This document shows, in pieces, positions 45,170-53,200 of a stretch of DNA of 64,000 bases. The position numbers and the translations under genes were made by a program. The notes below the pieces were generated by a model, which saw only the letters and a program-made list of their open reading frames with translations, made no database searches and was not told the origin of the DNA. Origin of the DNA: an uncultured Pirellulaceae bacterium (lineage in GTDB: Bacteria > Planctomycetota > Planctomycetia > Pirellulales > Pirellulaceae); assembly GCA_938083195.1 (NCBI GenBank), contig CALKCK010000017.1, positions 16,885 to 80,884 on the forward strand, given 5' to 3'. Positions within the stretch are counted from its first letter, which is position 1; the number at the start of each line of letters is the position of its first letter.

Positions 45170-45946
45170 ATGCCGATTCGCGTCACATGCACCAAATGTC
45201 ACACTCGTTTTAACGTCAGTGAAAAGTTCGCTGGTAAAGAAGGACCTTGTCCAAAGTGTAAAACGAAAATCCGAGTTCCGGATAAGTCTGAAGAAATTGT
45301 AATCGAGGCTCCCAAGGGCGATGGCCCCGTTGATTCTACGGGAAGGGCTGTTCTTGATCCGGTTAAACGCAAAGAAACCAATCTGTCCACGGTGCAGTGG
45401 ACGTTAATCATCGGGTCGATCGTTGGTTTTTTGGCGGTTGCCCTAATTCTGAGATTTTCGATTGAGGATGTAAGCCAATTCCCACTTTGGTTGATGGTGG
45501 TTTCTGCAGTGGTCATCGGTCCGCCGCTTATTTTTGTAGCCTATACGTTTTTGAGAAATCAGGAACTTGATCCGTATCGTGGTAAGCAACTGCGTTCTCG
45601 AGTTGCGATCTGTGCGTTGATATATCCGATCACCTGGCTGGCCATGCCACTTGCTTGTTTCGCTTTCAACGATAGTTATGAGACAGGGTCTTACATTACT
45701 GCAGCCATCGCGATGATTGGTATCGGTGGGTTCACAAGCATGTTCTGTTTTGAATTCGACTTTTTGATGGGAGCGGTTCATTACGGGCTGTATCTTGGCG
45801 TTTGCTTATTTGGTCGCTTTCTATCTGGAGTCGGCCTGTTACCAGTCACCCCCCCAAAAGTTCCTAACCCCAGTGATTTGGGCGCAGCAGTGAATTGGGA
45901 ACCGGGTGTCGAACTATTGAGCAGTTTGTACACCATACTTATTTGA
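45170..45946 (+). CDS. MJ0042-type zinc-ribbon membrane protein
   Basis: This is a 258-residue protein. The N-terminal zinc ribbon uses CTKC (residues 6-11) and CPKCKTKIRVP (about 27-38), in the MJ0042-type pattern seen in many planctomycete and deltaproteobacterial membrane proteins. After a linker come five to six transmembrane segments (about residues 69-225). The role of the ribbon is unknown; it may bind a partner or metal. The next gene begins 18 bp (GTG 45965) or 60 bp (ATG 46007) downstream, so the two are probably cotranscribed. Confidence 0.78.
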   Translation: MPIRVTCTKCHTRFNVSEKFAGKEGPCPKCKTKIRVPDKSEEIVIEAPKGDGPVDSTGRAVLDPVKRKETNLSTVQWTLIIGSIVGFLAVALILRFSIEDVSQFPLWLMVVSAVVIGPPLIFVAYTFLRNQELDPYRGKQLRSRVAICALIYPITWLAMPLACFAFNDSYETGSYITAAIAMIGIGGFTSMFCFEFDFLMGAVHYGLYLGVCLFGRFLSGVGLLPVTPPKVPNPSDLGAAVNWEPGVELLSSLYTILI

Positions 45947-46006
45947 ATTCGTACATAGGTCGCGGTGTCAGCGATCACATCTTGGGCAAACCTGACTGGT
46001 GATCGC

Positions 46007-47353
46007 ATGGGCTCGGTTCTTGACATTCCAGAAATTCGTGGCCTCGACGGTCGATCTGATTTAATTAGGATCCCGAGTCAAATCGATGTACCCGTAACCG
46101 AGCGGGTAAAAAGTCTGATTGATGCTCCCGAATTCCAGCGGTTAAAAAAGATCAGCCAGTTGGGGATGGTTTCGTTCGTCTATCCAGCGGCGACTCATAG
46201 TCGTTTTGAGCATTCTCTGGGCGTCTATCGCAACTCGCTTTTATTTTTACGGCAGTTTGCCGAGCAGCCCGAATTTAATGCACTGGTGACGGTAAGAGAC
46301 GCCGAGATTTTGATTCTTGCTTCCCTGCTACACGATATTGGGCATTGGCCATATTGTCATCCCATTGAGGATATTGAGTTGGAGGGTATTCCGTCTCACG
46401 AAAGTTTTGCCACCCGTTACTTAGAACGCGATTCGATTTCCGAACGTATTCGCGACCAATGGGAGATCGAGCCGTCAGAAGTTCTCGCCGTTATTAATCG
46501 AAAAAAAGAAACCCCCGCGCAGGCCATCTTAAGTTCGATTCTTTCTGGGCCGATTGATATCGACAAAATGGATTACCTCTACCGCGATAGTCTGCATGCA
46601 GGTGTTCCGTATGGTCAGAATTTCGATTCGTTACGCTTGATTCGAAGCCTCTGCCTCAATGAGAAATCTGATTCCTTAGCGATTACGGATAAAGGCAGAA
46701 CCGCCGCAGAGTTGATGGTGTTTGCTCGTTACGTCATGTTTAGTGAGGTCTATTGGCATCACACGGTTCGGAGTGCGACCACCATGTTCCAGCGGGCTTT
46801 TTATCGCTGGCATCAAATGAAAAGGTCGCAGGTCGATTTTGTGAAACAGGTGTCTGGGCTTTTTGAATCTGGTGAGACAGAAATGATTCGACAGATGCGA
46901 TTAGATTTGGAAGGTGAATCGGCCGCTGAAATGCTGGACCAACTGTTTGGAGTTAATCGACGGCTTCACAAACGTGCGGCTAACTTTAGCTTTAATGAAA
47001 ACGCAGCTACGTTTGAAAAAGTTGCTTACCACCCGTACTCGTGGCTCGTCGCTACTAGTGAGCGACTTACGGAGCTTATTGCTGAACAGGTTGGCGTACA
47101 GATCGATAAAGATGCAGTTCTGATTGATGCGCCACCAGTCGGTTTGGAGGTTCAATTCAATGTGGATGTGTATTCCCCCAAAACGAACGCCTATCGTCCT
47201 TTGGGGGAGGTTTCACCGGTGGTGAACACGCTCGCCAAGCGACAATTCGACGATTTTGTCAAACAAGTTCGCGTTTTTGTTGAACCCGGTTTGCTTCCCT
47301 TAGTGGAAAAAATTGATCTCGAGCTTCTGCTTGTCGCTGCGGCTGAGAACTAG
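46007..47353 (+). CDS. HD-domain phosphohydrolase (dGTPase/SAMHD1-like)
   Basis: This is a 448-residue HD-superfamily protein. The metal site includes HSRFEHSLGVY (His64 and His69) and LLHDIGHWPYCH with the HD pair His109-Asp110. A distal Asp (ISGPIDIDKMDYL region) completes the set. Relatives include dGTP triphosphohydrolases and YfbR/SAMHD1-like enzymes that hydrolyse dNTPs or nucleotide second messengers; the substrate is not evident. ATG 46007 is preferred over GTG 45965, but the ribosome-binding site is weak for both. The stop is one base from the stop of the convergent amino-acid-kinase gene. Confidence 0.85.
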   Translation: MGSVLDIPEIRGLDGRSDLIRIPSQIDVPVTERVKSLIDAPEFQRLKKISQLGMVSFVYPAATHSRFEHSLGVYRNSLLFLRQFAEQPEFNALVTVRDAEILILASLLHDIGHWPYCHPIEDIELEGIPSHESFATRYLERDSISERIRDQWEIEPSEVLAVINRKKETPAQAILSSILSGPIDIDKMDYLYRDSLHAGVPYGQNFDSLRLIRSLCLNEKSDSLAITDKGRTAAELMVFARYVMFSEVYWHHTVRSATTMFQRAFYRWHQMKRSQVDFVKQVSGLFESGETEMIRQMRLDLEGESAAEMLDQLFGVNRRLHKRAANFSFNENAATFEKVAYHPYSWLVATSERLTELIAEQVGVQIDKDAVLIDAPPVGLEVQFNVDVYSPKTNAYRPLGEVSPVVNTLAKRQFDDFVKQVRVFVEPGLLPLVEKIDLELLLVAAAEN

Positions 47354-47354
47354 T

Positions 47355-47987
47355 TCAGTCGGTTTGCGGCCAACGAAGGATTTGCTCCGCGAAATTCTCA
47401 TCGCGAAAGTTCACGAATTTAATGCGATTAACGGAGGTCAGTTGATCACTGGCTGTAGACGTAACTGCGGTTTTGAAATGGCGATCAACAAACTCTATGT
47501 CCATGAGTTGAGTTAGTTTTGTCTCAATCGGCGGAAGCGTCGACTTCAGAAGAATCAACTCGTGAGCGTCGAGAAACCGCGCAAGGACAGCCGCGATTGA
47601 ATCGCTAGTTACGTCCCAGGATTCAGGAAGACAGGTGATTGTCTTACGGAGCCATTGTTCAGTTTTAAAGAAATTGAGGGTTGTTGACGACACGAATGGA
47701 AGTGAATTAAGCGATTCGATAAAACGCCAATCTTGTGAGGTTTGGCTCAATGAGATTGCGTGCCGATCCATGCGGCGGATACATTCCCAGTGGGTTGCCG
47801 AACTGTCAACAGACCTGGAATTCTCCTTTATTCTCTGAACTGGTCTCCCCCCGCCTACAACACAGAGATTAATCATCTGCGATTGCCGGGGTAGCCAATC
47901 GCGAAGACGAGCGGTGAGATCTGGTAGTTCCAAAAGACTACCGCCCAGCTTGATGACGCGAATTGGATTGAGGGGCAACGGTTTCAA
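47355..47987 (-). CDS. Amino-acid-kinase-fold protein, MfnE-like (methanofuran biosynthesis)
   Basis: This is a 210-residue kinase of the aspartate/glutamate/uridylate kinase fold. IRVIKLGGSLLE holds the first phosphate-binding strand, CVVGGGRPVQ the second and WDVTSDSIAAVLA the third. Directly beside an MfnF-like gene, this fits MfnE, which phosphorylates (5-(aminomethyl)furan-3-yl)methyl phosphate to the diphosphate on the way to methanofuran. The TTG at 47985-47987 is chosen because GGAGG lies 10 bases upstream and it abuts the stop of the preceding gene. An ATG at 48035 would overlap that gene by 47 bp and lacks a ribosome-binding site. Confidence 0.72.
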   Translation of the reverse strand: MKPLPLNPIRVIKLGGSLLELPDLTARLRDWLPRQSQMINLCVVGGGRPVQRIKENSRSVDSSATHWECIRRMDRHAISLSQTSQDWRFIESLNSLPFVSSTTLNFFKTEQWLRKTITCLPESWDVTSDSIAAVLARFLDAHELILLKSTLPPIETKLTQLMDIEFVDRHFKTAVTSTASDQLTSVNRIKFVNFRDENFAEQILRWPQTD

Positions 47988-47988
47988 G

Positions 47989-49020
47989 TTAGCTAATCCT
48001 CCGATCCAGTTGTGCTCGGAAATGAGCGACCGCAAGTGCCGGGACTGATTGATTTAGCGCAAGATTGGCTGAGTAGGCAACGATGGACGGAGGCGCGACT
48101 ACGGACTTGGAGATCGCCTCGTGAATGATTTCTTCGGCGATAAAAGTTCCACGACCAAGCGTTTTAAATACGAATGGAACGGCTCGGTGATTGCTCACCA
48201 CTTTTTTTAACTGCTGGGCGATTAATGAGACAAACGCCTCTTTGGCCTGGTGTGAAATTGAGTAAATCTCGTCAGTATCTAGTTCACTAGAATCGGCACA
48301 AACTAATCGAGTTATTCGGTTTCCACTGTCGAGGCGGGATGCGGGACGACCGTCGGCGGTTGCGTTTGAATCTAGTTCCTCCGCAGTTTCCTTGCGCCAG
48401 CGAAAAATGTCGGCCATGGTGGCGAAGTTTTCACGGGCAATGGTGACAACCGAGTCGCGCAGATTTAATTCGGATAAAATGCCAAACACGGGGGTTCGAC
48501 CAACACCGGCATAGACAAGTTGACCGTTGGCTAGGCGATTGAAATCATTCTGATTGGAATTAACGGGCGATCCGTTGATAACGGGAATGATGTCCGTCGT
48601 CGTCGATCCAATGTCTATCACAAAACCGGAATCGTTGACCTTGTCCATTGAAAAGAGGTAGCTTGAGGTTGCATGCCAGTTGGAAGCAGCGGTTTGGTTC
48701 CAGTTCTTGATGGCGTCGGAGCCTCCGCAAAGCCGTCCGTTGGTCTGGTAAAACAAGGGCTTATATTGGGGCAGCGTGTTTGTTACCGAGTCGACAATAA
48801 ACTTGACTCCGTCACGTTTTGTTTCAAAGCAGTCAGCCAATTCTGCGGTCATGGTGACGCCAACTCTTGCCTCGTTCGGGAAATTCGAGGTGATGTTCGA
48901 GAGAATGGAGGGCAGTTGTTTGGGGTCATGCCAAATCGCGAATGGGATCTCGAAGGCGTTGCCATCGAGATCGCTCCATTTAATATTGGCGCCACCGATA
49001 TCGAAACCAAAGTAATGCAT
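47989..49020 (-). CDS. Hydantoinase/oxoprolinase-like H4MPT-linked C1 pathway protein, MfnF-like
   Basis: This is a 343-residue protein of the hydantoinase-A/oxoprolinase-like group defined by TIGR03123. GFDIGGANIKWSD (N-terminus), VTMTAELADCF, DIGSTTTDIIPV and YAGVGRTPVFG are its hallmark segments. In methanogens the homologue is MfnF, which joins the furan diphosphate made by MfnE to gamma-glutamyltyramine to form the methanofuran core. In methylotrophic bacteria and planctomycetes it belongs to the tetrahydromethanopterin-linked formaldehyde pathway. MfnE-like is directly downstream on the same strand, supporting the assignment. No mch, fhc or mtdB gene is in the window. Confidence 0.85.
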   Translation of the reverse strand: MHYFGFDIGGANIKWSDLDGNAFEIPFAIWHDPKQLPSILSNITSNFPNEARVGVTMTAELADCFETKRDGVKFIVDSVTNTLPQYKPLFYQTNGRLCGGSDAIKNWNQTAASNWHATSSYLFSMDKVNDSGFVIDIGSTTTDIIPVINGSPVNSNQNDFNRLANGQLVYAGVGRTPVFGILSELNLRDSVVTIARENFATMADIFRWRKETAEELDSNATADGRPASRLDSGNRITRLVCADSSELDTDEIYSISHQAKEAFVSLIAQQLKKVVSNHRAVPFVFKTLGRGTFIAEEIIHEAISKSVVAPPSIVAYSANLALNQSVPALAVAHFRAQLDRRIS

Positions 49021-49031
49021 CTGGGCAGTAC

Positions 49032-49949
49032 CTATGAATTGATTGCATTCTGGAGTGCGGACTGAATATCGCCAAATTGGAATTGAAATCCGTGTGAGAG
49101 TGCAACCCCAGGTACGATCCGGGATGAAATAAACAGACTATTGGCAAATTCGCCGAGTGCCAATCGGACGGCAAATTGAGGCGCTGGTAAGAACGCAGGG
49201 CGACCGAGGGTGCTGGCCAGTGATTTGGTAAACTCTAGATTGCGAACGGGGTTGGGAGCCGTGGCGTTGACACCGCCAGAAACCTGAGTCTCCATTAGCC
49301 ATTGAATCATCGATACCAGATCGAGCACATGGATCCACGCCATCCATTGTTTACCATTGCCAAGAGGACCGCCCAGACCGGTGCGAAAAAGTGGAACCAA
49401 TTTCTTGAGAGCACCCCCGTTTGGACCGAGGACGATACCGATTCTGAGGTGAACGACACGCACACCAAGTGCTTCCAAAGGGGCGGTGGCAGATTCCCAT
49501 TCTTGACAAACTTCGGGGAGAAAGCCGCGACCTGCGGGGGAGTCTTCCTCAACAACGGTTTCGCCGGTGTCACCATACAAGCCGATGGCGGATGCTGAGA
49601 TGAATACTTTTGGCAAATGTCCAGCTTCAATAATCGAGTTGACCAAACTTCGTGTACCGTCCACGCGGCTGGAGCGGATTCTTGTTTTCTTGGCTTTGGT
49701 CCAGCGTCCTTCTGCGATCGACTCACCCATCAGGTTGATGACGGAGTTGATCGGTGGGATTCGAGCAAGGTCTTTTGGGTCGAGTCCGTTGTTCCACTCG
49801 ATCACATCATCGAGCCTCTCAGCGAAGCCTGCTTCATGAAGCCGAAGTTTAGCGGTTTCGGGACTTCGGGAAACGACGGTCACACCTTGGAGTCGTTTGA
49901 TTAGGTTTTTACCAACGAATCCGGTTCCGCCGGTCAATAGAGTTGTCAT
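49032..49949 (-). CDS. TIGR01777-family NAD-dependent epimerase
   Basis: This is a 305-residue short-chain-dehydrogenase-type protein. GGTGFVGKNLIKRL is the Rossmann nucleotide loop, NLMGESIAEGRWT is the diagnostic TIGR01777 (YfcH-like) motif, and SASAIGLYGDTG, VVEEDSPAG and CQEWE follow in family order. The substrate is unknown. It lies 11 bp upstream of the MfnF-like gene on the same strand, so the three genes 49949 to 47355 are likely one operon; a link to methanofuran is not established. The next gene upstream is divergent and 275 bp away. Confidence 0.88.
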   Translation of the reverse strand: MTTLLTGGTGFVGKNLIKRLQGVTVVSRSPETAKLRLHEAGFAERLDDVIEWNNGLDPKDLARIPPINSVINLMGESIAEGRWTKAKKTRIRSSRVDGTRSLVNSIIEAGHLPKVFISASAIGLYGDTGETVVEEDSPAGRGFLPEVCQEWESATAPLEALGVRVVHLRIGIVLGPNGGALKKLVPLFRTGLGGPLGNGKQWMAWIHVLDLVSMIQWLMETQVSGGVNATAPNPVRNLEFTKSLASTLGRPAFLPAPQFAVRLALGEFANSLFISSRIVPGVALSHGFQFQFGDIQSALQNAINS

Positions 49950-50224
49950 GGATAACGTTCGTAAGAAGGAGGGTTATAAACGGATGAGTTTGTCAACATA
50001 ACGCTGTGCACAAGGTGAAATCTCGCCTTTGTGTACCGTGTTACCAAACCGAGGTTATTACCTTGCTGTAACGAGCGAATTTGGTTTTTCGCCTGTTGGA
50101 GTTTGTATCAACTTCGATGCGGTGCTACCATCCTTGTGTAGCTTTTTCCGCATTCGGGACTCAACGGGAGCCTGCGAAGCGGGGACAACCTTGAATTATC
50201 ATATTGAATCGAATGGAGTACCTG

Positions 50225-53200
50225 ATGGTTTTCTCGCTGAACCATTTGCGCGCCGCTTTTTTGAGCATTTTGGCCGTTATTTTTCTGTCCACCCTCACCT
50301 ACGCACAAAATGAAGCAGACGGCGCTGCTCGCAGTCGACCGTCGGCCGAGGGCACCGAACGAGGTACTTCGGAGCGTGGCCGTGGAGGAAGAAGGCCGCG
50401 CGGCGATGCAGAGGGTCGGGGAGCGATGAATCGCGGACCTCGAACACGTCAAGCCGAGGACGGGAAACCACAAGAAGGCCAAGTTAAACCAGCCGTTGCA
50501 GAAAAACCTGCCGTTGCAGAAAAGGCTAAACCTGAACCGGAAGCAAAGAAAAAGCTCCCGCCGACACTGGCACAAAGCGTTGCAGATCAATTTAGCTGGC
50601 GATCGATCGGGCCGGCTAACATGGGCGGACGGATTACGGCGATAGCAGTTAGCGCAAAAGATCATTCGACTTGGTGGGCGGCGACGGCGTCGGGTGGATT
50701 ATTGAAGACTACCAACGACGGCAACACGTTCGAGCACCAGTTTGACAAAGAAGCAACAGTTTCCATTGGTGATGTCCAGGTGTCGGCAAGTAACCCGGAC
50801 ATTGTTTGGGTGGGAACCGGTGAATCTAATCCCCGCAATAGTGTTTCTTGGGGCGATGGAGTCTACAAGTCAGAAGATGGTGGCAAGACTTGGAAAAATA
50901 TGGGTTTGAAAAATACATTTCAAACTGGTGCCTTAGCAATTCATCCAAAAAATCCGGACGTGGTTTGGGTGGGTTCTCTCGGACGTCTCTGGGGACCTAA
51001 CCCCGAGCGAGGTTTGTTTAAAACGAGCGATGGTGGCAAAACCTGGAAAAAGGTGTTGTTTGTTAATGACACCACCGGCGTGATTGACGTTCAACTCAAT
51101 CCGAAAAACCCAGATCACCTTTTGGTGGCTACTTACGAGCGAAAGCGGGACGGATTTGATGGAAATGATCCGGAGCAGCGGTTTGGTTCGGGTGCCGGAA
51201 TTTACAAATCCACCGATGGTGGCGAATCATTTGAACGCGTCACAAAGGGTTTGCCAACTTGCAAAATGGGGCGCATTGGTTTGGATTTTTTCGAGAAAGA
51301 TCCAAAATATGTCGTCGCGATCGTCGAGTCAGAAAAGATTGCCAAAGAACCTGAGAACTATTCTTTTGCGGGACTTCGCGGTGAAGACGCGGAGCTTGGC
51401 GCGAAAATTGTCTCGGTTACCAAAGACGGCCCCAGTGATAAGGCCGGCTTGAAGGCAGGCGATATCGTCGCTTCGATTGATGGACGAGTGGTTCCGTCTT
51501 ATTCGGAAATGCTTAAGGAAATCCACAAACGCCCTGCCGGAAAGACGGTCAAACTCGTGGTCTCGAGAGAGAGAAAACTAGTTGACATAAATTTAGAACT
51601 TGGCAAAAAGCCAGAATCGAAAAGCTCGTCCAGTTCGCGAAATCGGCGGAATGATTTCACAGGAACTTTAGGCGGCCAGGCAGCTAATCTGCAAGACACT
51701 CAAGGTTCCGATGGATATGAATACGGTGGTATTTATCTTTCCAAAGATGGCGGAACATCGTGGAGTCGAATCAACTCGCTCAATCCGCGTCCGATGTACT
51801 ACAGTAACATTCAAGTTGATCCACTGGATCGCAATAACATTTATGTTTGTGGAACGAGTCTCTACCGTTCGAGTGATGGAGGAGAGACGTTTACCGGGGA
51901 CGGTGGAAGCGATGGAATTCACGTCGATCATCACGCACTATGGATCGACAATAAAGACCCGCGTCATATGATTCTTGGAAATGACGGCGGTGTGCATGTG
52001 ACCCGTGATCGAATGGAACATTGGGATCACTACAACCACGTTGCGATTGGGCAATTTTATCATGCCAGCGTTGATTCAAATTTAGATTTCAATGTTTATG
52101 GCGGTCTTCAAGACAACGGGAGTTGGGGGGGACCTTCACGTGGTAAGAATGGAAGTGGCCCAATTAATTCAGATTGGATTAGTGTGGGAGGTGGCGACGG
52201 ATTTGTAACACTTTCCGATCCTAATGATCCCTCGCAAATTTATTATGAGAGCCAAAATGGAGGGATGGGACGGATTCACCTTGAAACAGGTGCTCGCGGA
52301 TTCATTCGCCCGCGGGAGCGAGGCGTGAAATTCCGATTTAATTGGAAGACGCCCTATATTCTCTCGCCTCACAATTCACAGATCCATTACAGCGCTGGAA
52401 ATTACGTACTTAGATCGCTCAAAAAAGGCGACGGAGTGAAACGAATTTCACCTGAGATCACCAATACCGACCGTGGTGCGGGAAGTGCAATTTCTGAATC
52501 TCCCGCTGAAGAAGGGGTCATCTATGTCGGAACGACAGACGGCGCCGTTTGGATGACTAAAGACGGAGGCAATAACTGGGAACCACTGTTTTTCCAACCT
52601 AAACAGAAGGAAGAAGAAAAACCGGCGGAGAAAACACCACCGAAAAAAGAGGAAACGGACAGTAAGCCTGCTGGCGATTCAAAAACGGACGCCGTTTCGG
52701 GGGATTGGCAAGGCCGAATGATCTCGGATCGAATCCCTGAGGATCGTGCAGAATTTAATTTCACTTTGAAATTAACCGATGGAAAGATTTCCGGGGAGAT
52801 CGACGGGTTTCGTGGCGCGCAAGAGATCAGCGAAGGAACCTACAACGCCTCCAGTGGTGCGGTGTCCTTTTCGGTTGAAAGCCAACGCGGTAGTCGTGAT
52901 TACTCCGGAACCATTAAGAACGGAAAGTTCAACGGCGAGATGACAGCCGGGGGTGGGCAATTTCAAGTTGATATCGAAGCAACTCGAAAAAAGAAAGATC
53001 CAAAACTGGGAATGCAATTGGGGCCGGTTTCGCTGTTGACAGCGAGCGTCCAGTATTCCGGTGAGTCTAGCCGAATCGTTGAGCGGATAAATCTTGACGA
53101 TCCGATTTCGGGCGACTGGGAATGCGTAATCGAAGATGAAAACGTGCCAGGCGGGAGACTAGAGTTTACGCTCGTCCTTGCCCAAGGCAAAGATTCCAAA

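Noticed and set aside
50009..50033. Inverted repeat CACAAGG...CCTTTGTG as an operator between divergent genes
   Set aside because: Only seven pairs, one of them a wobble, around a long loop; too weak to call without comparison.
50108..50665. 185-codon minus-strand frame over the start of the propeller gene
   Set aside because: It is opposite a clear signal peptide and Arg/Gly-rich linker, and its own translation shows no domain.
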